This document shows positions 29,125 through 37,689 of a DNA stretch of 40,716 nt, piece by piece. Within the stretch, counting starts at the first letter, position 1. Each line of letters opens with the position of its first letter. This stretch comes from a virus. Location: the IMG/VR virus record IMGVR_UViG_3300046804_003306, positions 1 through 40,716 of that record. One strand, 5' to 3'. The translations under genes and the position numbers were made by a program. The notes beneath the pieces were generated by a model. That model searched no databases, was not told the DNA's origin, and saw only the letters and a program-made list of their open reading frames with translations.

Positions 29125-29391
29125 ATGAGTGACTATAATCGCAGCTTTAACGGTGAAGCAAAAATCAAACTTACACAATTGATTTCTGAAGGTATGCAAG
29201 TTTTGCAAGAAGTTGAAGACTTGAACACTGGACTTAACGAAACTATTAAAGCCATTGCTGAAGAACTGGAAATTAAACCAGCCACACTGAAAAAAGCAAT
29301 TAAGATTGCACACAAGGCCAAGTTGGGCGAAACTAATCGTGACCACGACGAGCTTAATACCATTTTAGAAACAGTAGGTAAAACTCTTTGA
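29125..29391 (+). CDS. DsbA-like small double-stranded DNA-binding protein
   Basis: The ATG at 29125 has AGGAG at ideal spacing; a longer frame from 29098 lacks this. 88 residues, all helical: KIKLTQLISEGMQVLQEVE, then NETIKAIAEELEIKPATLKKAIKIAHKAK, then DELNTILETVGKTL. Size and helix order match T4 DsbA (89 residues), which binds DNA and helps late transcription. First gene behind a strong promoter and before the polymerase. The match is by length and pattern, not by a diagnostic motif. Confidence 0.6.
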   Translation: MSDYNRSFNGEAKIKLTQLISEGMQVLQEVEDLNTGLNETIKAIAEELEIKPATLKKAIKIAHKAKLGETNRDHDELNTILETVGKTL

Positions 29392-29705
29392 GTGAAAAGG
29401 TTACTAACTGGTGGTATGGTGCTCGTCAGTTTATTGTAAACGACTGGCACAGTAACCCTGTTCGTTTTGTATTTGAAATGATAGCATGGGCGATCAGCAT
29501 TGGCTGTAGCCTAACCTACGCTATCACAGTACCTAACTTGCCATTTGTACCATTGTATGCTGCTTTTATTTTAGGCTGTGTAATCAGTGCAGGCTGTGCT
29601 TACAGCAGAGGCAGTTTTGGTATCTTTGGTAATTATGTATTGTTGGCCACCATTGACAGTGCGGGCCTAATTAAGTTATTATTACAGACTTATGTCCTAC
29701 ATTGA
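29388..29705 (+). CDS. Three-helix membrane protein, 105 aa
   Basis: Starts at TTG, overlapping the previous stop (TTGA). After NWWYGARQFIVNDWHSNP there are three hydrophobic stretches: about 24-45 (RFVFEMIAWAISIGCSL), 53-72 (FVPLYAAFILGCVISAGC) and 82-100 (NYVLLATIDSAGLIKLLL). It overlaps the polymerase gene by 14 bases. Possibly an inner-membrane anchor, transporter piece or holin-like protein; no family is recognised. Confidence 0.6.
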   Translation: MSEKVTNWWYGARQFIVNDWHSNPVRFVFEMIAWAISIGCSLTYAITVPNLPFVPLYAAFILGCVISAGCAYSRGSFGIFGNYVLLATIDSAGLIKLLLQTYVLH

Positions 29706-32355
29706 CGCATTATTTGACAAACAGCGTGACAGAATTCATGTAGTTGAACGGGTAAATGGTCAAAGACAGTACCAAGAATATCCAGCCAATTACATATTCT
29801 ATTATGACGACCCAAAGGGTAAGCATCGTACTATCTACGGCACTCCAGTAACTAGATTCGCCAGTCGTAACGGCAAAGAGTTTCACAAAGAACTTAAAAT
29901 ACAAAGCGGTAAGCGGGTATGGGAAAGTGACTTCAAGCCTGTGTTTAGATGTCTTGAAGAAAACTATCTCAATGCTGAACCTCCTAAACTACAGACAGCA
30001 TTCTTTGACATTGAAGTAGACTTTGATCCTGAGCGGGGTTTCAGTCCTGTTACTGATCCATTTAATAAGATTACTGCTATCAGTGTATACTTGGATTGGA
30101 TGGACAAGCTGGTAACACTGGCGCTGCCTCCCAAGAACATGAGCTGGCAGACGGCCGAAGAAATTGCAGCCAAGTTTGATGACACTTACATTTTTGAGAG
30201 GGAAGAAGATCTACTAGACACTTTCTTAAACTTGATTGATGACGCAGACATACTATCAGGTTGGAACAGTGAGGGCTATGATATTCCTTACACTGTAGGA
30301 CGCATTACTCGTGTGCTGAGTAAAGACGATACTCGTAGGCTGTGCCTATGGGGACAGTTTCCCAAACAGCGTGAATTTGAACGATTTGGTGCAGTCAATG
30401 TAACCTTTGACTTAATTGGTCGTGTACATTTAGATTACATGCAACTGTATCGCAAGTACACCTATGAAGAACGACACAGCTACAGTTTGGATGCCATTGG
30501 TGAATATGAGCTGGAAGAACGCAAAACTGCTTATGAAGGCACACTGGATCAACTGTACAACAAAGACTTTGAAACTTTCATTACTTACAACAGGCAGGAC
30601 ACTCGCTTGCTGGCGAAACTGGATAGAAAACTTCGTTTTCTAGATTTGGCAAATACCATTGCTCACGATAACACGGTGTTATTGCAGACTACAATGGGTG
30701 CCGTAGCAACTACTGAACAGGCAATTATTAATGAAGCACACAGTCAAGGATTGGTCGTCCCTAACCGGAAAGGTCGAGAAGAAGATGGAGAAACGCAGGC
30801 CGCAGGTGCCTATGTTGCTTATCCCAAAACGGGCATGCACGAATGGATTGGCGCCATCGACATCAACAGTCTCTACCCCTCAGCCATTAGAGCGCTCAAC
30901 ATGGGACCTGAGACTATCGTCGGACAACTAAGACCGATAATGACTGAAAAGTATATTCAAGACAAGATTGCCGCGGGCAGTAGCTTTGCAGCAGCTTGGG
31001 AAGGCTTGTTTGGCAGTCTTGAATATGAAGCAGTAATGCGTGGCGATCCCAGTGTTGAAATTACTATAGACTGGGAACAAGACGGCACAAGTGATATTCT
31101 CAGTGCAGCAGATGTTTGGCGACTGGTATTTGACAGCAACAAGCCCTGGACTATCAGCGCCAATGGTACTATCTTTACCTATGAGCGTAAAGGTATTGTG
31201 CCAGGCTTGCTGGAGCGTTGGTATGCTGAACGAAAACAAATGCAGGCCAGGCTCAAAGAAGCTGCTACACCTGAAGATCAAGAATACTGGGACAAGCGTC
31301 AGTTAGTTAAAAAGATTAACTTGAACAGTCTGTATGGTGCTATTTTGAATCCAGGCTGTAGGTTCTTTGATCAGCGTATTGGTCAAAGTACTACATTGAC
31401 AGGTCGTACTATCGCCAAGCACATGGACAGTTTTGTAAATGAAGCTATCACTGGCAAGTATGATCATGTAGGTGATGCAGTGATATATGGTGACACTGAC
31501 AGTGTGTACTTCAGTGCATGGCCTGCTATAAGGGAAGATGTTGAAGCTGGTCGCATGGAATGGAACAAAGACATTGCTGTGCAGGTCTATGACAACATTG
31601 CTGATCAAGTTAATGAAAGCTTTCCTGCATTCATGGAACGGGCTTGTCATTGTCCCAGAGAAAACGGCGCAATTATTAAAGGCGGTCGTGAAATCGTAGC
31701 CAGTAAAGGCCTATTCATTAAAAAGAAACGCTATGCTGTATTGATATATGACAAAGAAGGCAAGCGTCAAGATACTAAAGGCAATCCTGGTAAAGTAAAG
31801 GCCATGGGACTTGATCTCAAACGCAGCGATACTCCCAAGATTGTTCAGGACTTTTTAAGTGAGATCTTGTTAGATGTACTGACGGGTGCTGACCGTGATG
31901 CTATTGTAGAAAAAGTAAAAGAATTCAAATACAAGTTTCAAGAGCGTCCACCATGGGAAAAAGGTACTCCCAAGCGTGTTAATAACCTGACCAAATATTC
32001 AGCAGAAGAAGCAAGACTGGGTAAAGCCAATATGCCTGGACATGTTCGCGCAGCCATGAACTGGAATAATCTGCGCCGTATGCACAGTGACAACTACAGC
32101 ATGGCCATTGTAGATGGTATGAAGACCATTGTGTGTAAACTAAAAGATAATCCTCTGGGCTACACATCAGTAGGTTATCCCACAGACGAAACACATATTC
32201 CACAGTGGTTCAAAGACTTGCCCTTTGATGACAACGACATGGAAGATACCATTGTTGATCAAAAGATTGATAACTTGCTGGGTGTGCTGTCTTGGAACTT
32301 AAGCGAAGCCACAGATATAAGATCTACTTTTACTTCCTTGTTTAGTTTTGAATAA
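29692..32355 (+). CDS. DNA polymerase, family B (T4 gp43-like)
   Basis: 887 residues. The proofreading exonuclease has Exo I FFDIEVDF (D106, E108), Exo II SGWNSEGYDIPY and Exo III YNRQDTRLLAKLD. The polymerase has motif A DINSLYPSAI (D390 region), motif B KKINLNSLYGA (about 540-550) and motif C YGDTDSVYF (about 599-607) with both metal aspartates. All catalytic residues are present, so it should be the replicative enzyme with proofreading. It would work with the clamp (33358-34089) and clamp loader (4410-5333). About 100 residues between motifs A and B (MTEKYIQDKIAAGSSF onward) are longer than in many family B enzymes. It is transcribed from the promoter at 29064. Confidence 0.92.
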   Translation: MSYIDALFDKQRDRIHVVERVNGQRQYQEYPANYIFYYDDPKGKHRTIYGTPVTRFASRNGKEFHKELKIQSGKRVWESDFKPVFRCLEENYLNAEPPKLQTAFFDIEVDFDPERGFSPVTDPFNKITAISVYLDWMDKLVTLALPPKNMSWQTAEEIAAKFDDTYIFEREEDLLDTFLNLIDDADILSGWNSEGYDIPYTVGRITRVLSKDDTRRLCLWGQFPKQREFERFGAVNVTFDLIGRVHLDYMQLYRKYTYEERHSYSLDAIGEYELEERKTAYEGTLDQLYNKDFETFITYNRQDTRLLAKLDRKLRFLDLANTIAHDNTVLLQTTMGAVATTEQAIINEAHSQGLVVPNRKGREEDGETQAAGAYVAYPKTGMHEWIGAIDINSLYPSAIRALNMGPETIVGQLRPIMTEKYIQDKIAAGSSFAAAWEGLFGSLEYEAVMRGDPSVEITIDWEQDGTSDILSAADVWRLVFDSNKPWTISANGTIFTYERKGIVPGLLERWYAERKQMQARLKEAATPEDQEYWDKRQLVKKINLNSLYGAILNPGCRFFDQRIGQSTTLTGRTIAKHMDSFVNEAITGKYDHVGDAVIYGDTDSVYFSAWPAIREDVEAGRMEWNKDIAVQVYDNIADQVNESFPAFMERACHCPRENGAIIKGGREIVASKGLFIKKKRYAVLIYDKEGKRQDTKGNPGKVKAMGLDLKRSDTPKIVQDFLSEILLDVLTGADRDAIVEKVKEFKYKFQERPPWEKGTPKRVNNLTKYSAEEARLGKANMPGHVRAAMNWNNLRRMHSDNYSMAIVDGMKTIVCKLKDNPLGYTSVGYPTDETHIPQWFKDLPFDDNDMEDTIVDQKIDNLLGVLSWNLSEATDIRSTFTSLFSFE

Positions 32356-32356
32356 A

Positions 32357-33313
32357 ATGAAATTAAGTGAATTAGTTAGATTAAGAAATAATTTAAAAGA
32401 AATCAACTTTGATATCTTAAATCAAAATGTTGAGTTGTTAGACGCCGCACTTAGTAAAAATACTACAATGCCTTTGCATGAAAATTATAAAAATAATTTA
32501 ACAAATCTAATTGATTTTTTAGATAAAACAGAAACAGAAATTAATTTACAGCAAAAATATTTAAATGATCTAATAGAAAATATAGAACAGGAAATTGATG
32601 AAATAACATTTCCTATGAGAAAATTAGGTTATAAGATAAATGAATTTTATGGCTCAGCTTTATCAAACTGTGAACAAGAAAGAACAGAAAGAAAATTAGA
32701 AATTTCTGACGATGAACGAGGAGAAATAGGCACAATTGTAAGGTCCTACACTGATTGGCATTATCCAACATTAGAAATAGGGCCGGGCGATGGTGAATGG
32801 ACAGAAAGTCTTGTAGCCAGTGATCCTTTATACCTTGTAGATAGACATGAAGAATTTTTAAATTCTACACTGTCAAAATTTAACGAAGTTTATAGACGAC
32901 GAGTAAGAGCTTACCAAACTGATGCACATGGGATACCCACTTTTTACTTGGGTATGCTGCCAAAAAATCAGTTTGGCTTTATATTTGCTTGGAATGTAGT
33001 GAACTTTTGGCCCTATGAAGAAACTCGATATGTTTTAGAACAGTGTTACGATTTACTAAGACCCGGTGGATCCATGATGTTTAGTTTTAATAACTGCGAT
33101 GTTGTTCAAGGCGCTGAATATGCCGAAACAGGATTTAAAAGTTACCTTACACCAAAACTTTTGAATACTATATTCCAAGAATTAGGCTTTGTAGTAAAAC
33201 ACTATAGATCAACCAGCGTCAATGTGCATTGGGTGGAAATACGAAAACCCGGTGTGCTTACAACTATAAAACGACATCAAACATTAGGCAGAATTTGTTC
33301 TGTTGGTGCTTGA
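32357..33313 (+). CDS. SAM-dependent methyltransferase with N-terminal coiled coil
   Basis: Start at the ATG at 32357, one base after the polymerase stop; a TTG three codons earlier lies inside the polymerase gene. Residues 1-110 are an AT-rich helical, Leu/Asn/Glu-rich coiled coil (SELVRLRNNLKEINF). Motif I is LEIGPGDGEW (about 139-148), followed by LYLVDRHEEFL (motif II acid), FIFAWNVVNFWPYEE and LLRPGGSMMFSF, the class I methyltransferase order. The substrate is unknown. Its more AT-rich codons than the polymerase suggest separate acquisition. The N-terminal MKLSELV resembles the short openings of the modular block. Confidence 0.75.
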   Translation: MKLSELVRLRNNLKEINFDILNQNVELLDAALSKNTTMPLHENYKNNLTNLIDFLDKTETEINLQQKYLNDLIENIEQEIDEITFPMRKLGYKINEFYGSALSNCEQERTERKLEISDDERGEIGTIVRSYTDWHYPTLEIGPGDGEWTESLVASDPLYLVDRHEEFLNSTLSKFNEVYRRRVRAYQTDAHGIPTFYLGMLPKNQFGFIFAWNVVNFWPYEETRYVLEQCYDLLRPGGSMMFSFNNCDVVQGAEYAETGFKSYLTPKLLNTIFQELGFVVKHYRSTSVNVHWVEIRKPGVLTTIKRHQTLGRICSVGA

Positions 33314-33338
33314 CAAATCTAAATAAACCTTATACACT
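33310..33338 (+). promoter_or_regulatory. sigma70-type promoter with nested late box
   Basis: TTGACA (33310-33315, perfect), 17-base spacer, TACACT (33333-33338, 4/6). Inside the spacer lies TCTAAATA (33318-33325), a late-type box. Both would serve the sliding clamp; GGAG at 33349-33352 is its ribosome site. Confidence 0.55.
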
Positions 33339-33357
33339 TAACCTTATTGGAGAAACT

Positions 33358-34089
33358 ATGAAAGACCATCTATTAGACATCGTACAACATACTCATGGCT
33401 TGGGCGTAATCGACCTTGTTAAAATTGTAGGCACAGACACAGAAACCAAATTGGAAGCCATTGCTGAAGATCGCAGTGTTATTCTACAGGCCAAATTCAA
33501 AGGCGTTGTGGGAGAATTTGTAGGCACATTTGGTATGCCTAACTTGAACAAATTGAACACTATTTTGAACATTCCTGAATATAGAGAAGATGCGGCAATT
33601 ACTGTGAACAAACAAACCAAAGATGAAGAATCAATTCCTGTTGGTGTTCACTTTGAAAATAAAGTGGGTGACTTTAAAAACGACTATCGTTTTATGAGTG
33701 CAGAAATTGTCAACGACAAACTTAAGACTGTAAAAATGAAACCAGTTAACTGGAATGTGGACATTGTGCCTGCCAACGCTAACATTCAGCGATTGAAATT
33801 TCAGGCCAGTGCCAACAGCGAAGAAAACAACTTTATTGCCAAAACTGAAAACGGCGACCTAAAGTTTTACTTTGGTGATCACAGCAGTCACGCTGGTAAC
33901 TTTGTGTTTGCACAGGGCGTTAGCGGTAAACTTACTAAATCTTGGGCGTGGCCTGTGGCTGTTGTTATCAGTATTCTTAGTTTGCCTGGCGACAAGACTT
34001 TTAAGATCAGCGACGAAGGTGCTGCAATGATTACTGTAGACAGTGGCATTGCTGAATACAATTATATCCTTCCTGCACAGACCAAGTAA
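33358..34089 (+). CDS. Sliding clamp (PCNA-like, T4 gp45-like)
   Basis: The ATG at 33358 follows TTGGAG; the long frame from 33229 would run back into the methyltransferase gene. 243 residues with the two-domain clamp pattern: EAIAEDRSVILQAKF, GTFGMPNLNKLNTILNIPEY (a typical gp45 segment), and the end KISDEGAAMITVDSGIAEYN. Length is near T4 gp45 (228). The ring tethers the polymerase to DNA, and in T4 it also activates late promoters, which fits the late boxes here. Coupled to the next gene by TAATG. The clamp loader lies far upstream at 4410, unlike the adjacent T4 order. Confidence 0.8.
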   Translation: MKDHLLDIVQHTHGLGVIDLVKIVGTDTETKLEAIAEDRSVILQAKFKGVVGEFVGTFGMPNLNKLNTILNIPEYREDAAITVNKQTKDEESIPVGVHFENKVGDFKNDYRFMSAEIVNDKLKTVKMKPVNWNVDIVPANANIQRLKFQASANSEENNFIAKTENGDLKFYFGDHSSHAGNFVFAQGVSGKLTKSWAWPVAVVISILSLPGDKTFKISDEGAAMITVDSGIAEYNYILPAQTK

Positions 34090-34424
34090 TGATTAGATCA
34101 CTGACTGGAGGTAGAGGTCTTGTTGTTACCGGCGGATCCGCTGGACAACCTTATATCAATATGAACCAGCCAAGTGCAGGTATGCCACGATATAACGGCC
34201 TTACCAATTATTGGGAAGTGTATGATGGCTCCAATTGGGTTAACATGCCTTCCTATGCTGCTCATATTGAATTAGATGCCGAAATGCAAGCATTAATTGA
34301 CTGGGCTAGGAAAAAACGCGAAGAAGACCTTGAACTAAAAAGTCGCATGGAAAAATCTCCTGCATTAAAAGAAGCGTGGGAAAAGTTCCAAGTAGTTGAT
34401 ATATTAACAAAAGAAAATAAATGA
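34089..34424 (+). CDS. Hypothetical protein, structural-type, 111 aa
   Basis: The N-terminal half (GGRGLVVTGGSAGQPYINM, RYNGLTNYWEVYDGSNWVNM) is Gly/Asn/Tyr-rich like a fibre or decoration domain; the second half is a charged helix (LIDWARKKREEDLELKSRM). It overlaps the DpdA-like gene by four bases (ATGA). A virion role is guessed from composition. Confidence 0.55.
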   Translation: MIRSLTGGRGLVVTGGSAGQPYINMNQPSAGMPRYNGLTNYWEVYDGSNWVNMPSYAAHIELDAEMQALIDWARKKREEDLELKSRMEKSPALKEAWEKFQVVDILTKENK

Positions 34425-35989
34425 CTGGCACCATAGATAATTTAACTGCCAAACAAAATGATTATGCAGTTTTTTTGCCTGCACTAAGTGGCTTTTATGC
34501 TACCTATGTGGGCAAGCAACGACACGATTCAAATTATATTGACAGTGTTCGCATGCCTAAGAAGTTTGATAGAGGTATGGAAGGTCTTAACTGGCTTAAT
34601 CCCAATGAAGCATACTTTCCCTATAAGTGGGCCTTGTACAGTGCAGGCCATGCTAACTTAGATACTAATAAGTTTGATGCCAAAGAGGACATGGTTCGTA
34701 ATCGTGATCCTAACAGCTTTGTACTAGGCGATTCAGGCGGTTTCCAAATTGGTAAGGGTGTATGGGAAGGCAACTGGAAAGATCCCAACTGTCCTAAGGC
34801 ACAAAAAAAGCGTGAGCAAGTGCTGAAGTGGATGGATGCTTATATGGATCGCGGTATGATTCTTGATATCCCTGCGTGGGTAGCTCGCAGTCCTGCTGGA
34901 CAAAAGGCCACAGGTATCAGCACATTCCAAGAAGCTGTACAGGGAACTTATATCAACAACGATTACTTTATGCGTAATCGACAGGGCAAGTGCAAGTTCT
35001 TAAATGTACTGCAAGGTGAAAATCATACTGAAGCAGACATTTGGTATGATCAAATGAAAAAGTATTGTGACCCAAAGCAATATCCTAATGATCACTTTAA
35101 TGGTTGGGCCATGGGTGGTCAAAACATGTGTGATGTGCATCTAACACTCAAGCGCATTGTAGCTTTAAGGTTTGATGGCTTACTGGAGCCGGGTCTACAT
35201 GATTGGATGCACTTCTTGGGTACCAGTAAATTAGAATGGGCATTATTGCTTACTGACATTCAGAGAGCAGTTCGCAAGTATCACAACGAAAACTTTACTA
35301 TCAGCTTTGACTGTGCCAGTCCATTTTTAGCTACTGCCAACGGACAGATTTATTATGATGTAGTAACTCCGGATCGTGCCAAGTGGAGCTATCAAATGCA
35401 ACCAAGCGTTGATAATAAAAAGTACGCTACAGATACACGCAAATTTAAAGATGCTGTGCTACAGGATCGAATCTTTGACACTTTCTTAGAAAGTCCTGTC
35501 AGCGAAAGATTGCAAATTAATGATGTCTGCTACTACAAGCCCGGAGACCTAAATAAGATTGGCAAAGAAGGCAAAACTAGTTGGGACAGTTTTAGTTATA
35601 CACTGCAAATGGGTCATAATGTATGGACACATATCCACGCAGTACAAGAAGCTAATCGTCAATGCGATGCAGGCAAATATCCAGATATGTTGGTGGCTAC
35701 CAGCACAGACAGACGCAATACTAGACTCTACGACCGTAGCTACTTCAGGGACATTGTTGATGATATTTTTGCTACTTCGGACAGGGGTCGTGCAGAACAG
35801 CTAGTAGAACATTATAACAGATATTGGCTAAGTATTGTTGGTACTAGAGGATATACTGGCAAGAAAACCGTTAATGCTAATACTATGTTCAACAGTTTGT
35901 TTGAAGTTGAAGAAGCAGAAGAACATCATATAGATGATTCGGGTCTAGACGAAACTAAACTAGACGCACTGGAGGCACAAAATGTATGA
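34421..35989 (+). CDS. DpdA/TGT-like guanine transglycosylase, 522 aa
   Basis: The tRNA-guanine transglycosylase fold is indicated by SFVLGDSGGFQIGKG (99-113), whose DSGGFQ is the family signature with the first catalytic Asp (D104), and by ISFDCASPF near residue 300, matching the region of the nucleophile Asp. MILDIPAWVARS and GWAMGGQNMC also fit barrel loops. The C-terminal Cys4-type zinc site of bacterial TGT is not evident. Phage and genomic-island members of this kind, DpdA, exchange guanine in DNA for 7-deazaguanines and so block restriction. tRNA as substrate cannot be excluded. Overlaps both neighbours, so it is co-expressed with the small YdcH-like gene. A QueD-like gene lies 3 kb downstream. 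Confidence 0.75.
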   Translation: MTGTIDNLTAKQNDYAVFLPALSGFYATYVGKQRHDSNYIDSVRMPKKFDRGMEGLNWLNPNEAYFPYKWALYSAGHANLDTNKFDAKEDMVRNRDPNSFVLGDSGGFQIGKGVWEGNWKDPNCPKAQKKREQVLKWMDAYMDRGMILDIPAWVARSPAGQKATGISTFQEAVQGTYINNDYFMRNRQGKCKFLNVLQGENHTEADIWYDQMKKYCDPKQYPNDHFNGWAMGGQNMCDVHLTLKRIVALRFDGLLEPGLHDWMHFLGTSKLEWALLLTDIQRAVRKYHNENFTISFDCASPFLATANGQIYYDVVTPDRAKWSYQMQPSVDNKKYATDTRKFKDAVLQDRIFDTFLESPVSERLQINDVCYYKPGDLNKIGKEGKTSWDSFSYTLQMGHNVWTHIHAVQEANRQCDAGKYPDMLVATSTDRRNTRLYDRSYFRDIVDDIFATSDRGRAEQLVEHYNRYWLSIVGTRGYTGKKTVNANTMFNSLFEVEEAEEHHIDDSGLDETKLDALEAQNV

Positions 35990-36191
35990 AAATCGAATCA
36001 AACATTTAAAAGAAATGCATCGTGTTTTGGACGAAAAAATTACCAATCATGAACGGCAACATCCGGGTACAGAACACGCCCAAGTAGTAGAATGGAAAAA
36101 GCAAAAGCTTCAGTTCAAAGACGAAATTAGGCGTTTGGAAAAACTACAGTGGGAACATGATCACGAGTCTGTTGACTTTAACGATCATTAA
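35982..36191 (+). CDS. YdcH/DUF465-like small coiled-coil protein
   Basis: 69 residues, begins MYENRIKHLKEMHRVLDEKI and continues QKLQFKDEIRRLEKLQWEHD, the helical hairpin pattern of the YdcH-like (DUF465) family. It overlaps the DpdA-like gene by 8 bases, with GGAGG upstream of its ATG inside that gene. The biochemical role of the family is unknown. Confidence 0.65.
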   Translation: MYENRIKHLKEMHRVLDEKITNHERQHPGTEHAQVVEWKKQKLQFKDEIRRLEKLQWEHDHESVDFNDH

Positions 36192-36200
36192 TCATATAAT
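36172..36200 (+). promoter_or_regulatory. sigma70-type promoter
   Basis: TTGACT (36172-36177, inside the end of the YdcH-like gene), 17-base spacer, TATAAT (36195-36200). Start near 36207, then ATG at 36219 behind AAGAAAGA. It would drive the membrane and dehydrogenase genes 36219-39590. Confidence 0.75.
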
Positions 36201-36218
36201 AACAAAAAGAAAGATAAC

Positions 36219-36485
36219 ATGGCACTTGAAGGATATGCAACCTTTTTCATTGGCTCAATTTTGGTCTGCTTGTCAATGGCAGTAATTGGCGTACTACTGG
36301 TATTTTTAAATTACATTTTTGTCAAATATTGGAAACCAGTAAACTTTGGTTATTGGAGTCCAAGATGGATGGAACGGCAGGGCGCAAGATTTATGACTGA
36401 AGAAGAATTTGCTGAATACCAAAGGCAATTGGCTGTTCGTGATCGTGAAGAACCACCTAAACTAGAACCTAAACTAGACAAATGA
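36219..36485 (+). CDS. Membrane protein, 88 aa
   Basis: A long hydrophobic N-terminal part (about 8-38, FFIGSILVCLSMAVIGVLLVFLNYIFV) could span the membrane once or as a tight hairpin; the rest is cytoplasmic and charged (FMTEEEFAEYQRQL), ending with a short repeat KLEPKLDK. It overlaps the next gene by four bases. No family is recognised. Confidence 0.55.
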   Translation: MALEGYATFFIGSILVCLSMAVIGVLLVFLNYIFVKYWKPVNFGYWSPRWMERQGARFMTEEEFAEYQRQLAVRDREEPPKLEPKLDK

Positions 36486-36808
36486 AACAACTTGACATTT
36501 TTCTCCCACAGGGTACAATGACTACAAGAGAGTTTTGGCTTACGCAGGCAAAGCTATTAATTATGTTTCTTGTAATATTCGTTATTTCATTGTTCTTTGC
36601 TGGCAAGGCAGGCGAAGGCAGTCCTGTTACGCTGACCATAATGGCCATTGGTTTTGTTTTAATGGCATGGGGCAATTTAATGTCAGTTATCAAAAGATGC
36701 AGGGACGCTGGCATTGATACTTGGTGGACATTGGCAACATTTTTGCCCTATGTTGGTTTGTTAGTAGTTCTAGTTATTAGTTTTCTCAAAACAAAAGAAT
36801 CTGAATGA
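36482..36808 (+). CDS. DUF805-like inner-membrane protein
   Basis: 108 residues with three or four hydrophobic helices and the DUF805-type motif NLMSVIKRCRDAGIDTWW (about 62-79: R.RC.DAG..W). N-terminal TTREFWLTQ also fits the family (usual R..FW). The family is widespread in bacteria with unknown function; in a phage it may alter the membrane. ATGA overlaps on both sides. Confidence 0.6.
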   Translation: MKQLDIFLPQGTMTTREFWLTQAKLLIMFLVIFVISLFFAGKAGEGSPVTLTIMAIGFVLMAWGNLMSVIKRCRDAGIDTWWTLATFLPYVGLLVVLVISFLKTKESE

Positions 36809-37689
36809 AAAGTCTCGTAATAGGTATGGGCATCGGCCAATTGTACAAGGCTGTGTTGACAAATTTAGGCTATGAAGTTGTAACAGTAGACAGTAATCCA
36901 CATGCTGGTGCCGACTACAGTGACTACACACTGGCTTATTTCGATCATCAGAACTTTGATACTGTGCATATCTGCACTCCTAATTTTACACATTTAGGTA
37001 TTGCTAGAAATGTTGCTGGCTTAGGCGCCAAAATAGTATTTGTTGAAAAGCCCGGTGTTGAAAATCACACACTGTGGAAGCAAATGGTCTTAGATTTTCC
37101 CGATACTAGATTTATGATGGTTAAGAACAATCAGTATCGCGACGAGATCACAAAATTTAAAAGCCTTGCAAAACAGTGCAGTCGTGTAAAAATAACATGG
37201 AATAACTATAATCGTATTCCTAGACCCGGCAGTTGGTTTACCACTAAACAACTGTCATTTGGCGGAGTCAGCAGAGATCTTATTCCTCACATGTTAAGCT
37301 ATTACTGTGCTTTAACAGATTACAAAGCTGGCACAAAACTGTTTGCACTGGCAGAACAGCGTTGGGAATTATCCAATATTGACAGCACAGAATATGGCAC
37401 GGTAGATCCAACAGGCACATACGATGTTGATGACTTTTGTGAATTAGAATATAAAAATAACAACTGCAAATATATTTTGTCAGCTAACTGGCGTTCGCTA
37501 AAAGAATCAGATATCAGCATTAGTTTTGACTTGCCCAGCAGTGCTGTTAGATATGAATTAGGTCTCTGTCCTGAAAGTGCTTATCAGCAAATGATCAAAC
37601 AAGCAGTCGAAAACCTAAATAACAATGACTACTGGAATCAACAGTTGGCACAAGATATTTGGATTCACGAACAAATTGAACGACTATGA
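36805..37689 (+). CDS. Gfo/Idh/MocA-like NAD(P) oxidoreductase
   Basis: The N-terminal Rossmann motif is VIGMGIGQLY (5-14) with acid D at the end of strand 2 (VVTVDSN). HICTPNFTHLGIARN and VFVEKPGVEN (the EKP motif with its catalytic-region lysine) are hallmarks of the family. 294 residues, slightly short. These enzymes oxidise or reduce sugars or nucleotide sugars. Overlapping the next dehydrogenase by ATGA, it probably acts in the same small pathway, perhaps making a surface or DNA sugar. Confidence 0.75.
   Translation: MKSLVIGMGIGQLYKAVLTNLGYEVVTVDSNPHAGADYSDYTLAYFDHQNFDTVHICTPNFTHLGIARNVAGLGAKIVFVEKPGVENHTLWKQMVLDFPDTRFMMVKNNQYRDEITKFKSLAKQCSRVKITWNNYNRIPRPGSWFTTKQLSFGGVSRDLIPHMLSYYCALTDYKAGTKLFALAEQRWELSNIDSTEYGTVDPTGTYDVDDFCELEYKNNNCKYILSANWRSLKESDISISFDLPSSAVRYELGLCPESAYQQMIKQAVENLNNNDYWNQQLAQDIWIHEQIERL

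Noticed and set aside
30928-31650. Minus-strand frames of 115-117 residues
   Set aside because: They sit opposite the DNA polymerase core with all motifs intact; no domain was recognised in them.
33229-33357. Longer start for the sliding clamp
   Set aside because: The extra 43 residues overlap the methyltransferase gene and the promoter; the ATG at 33358 has a good ribosome site and gives the usual clamp length.
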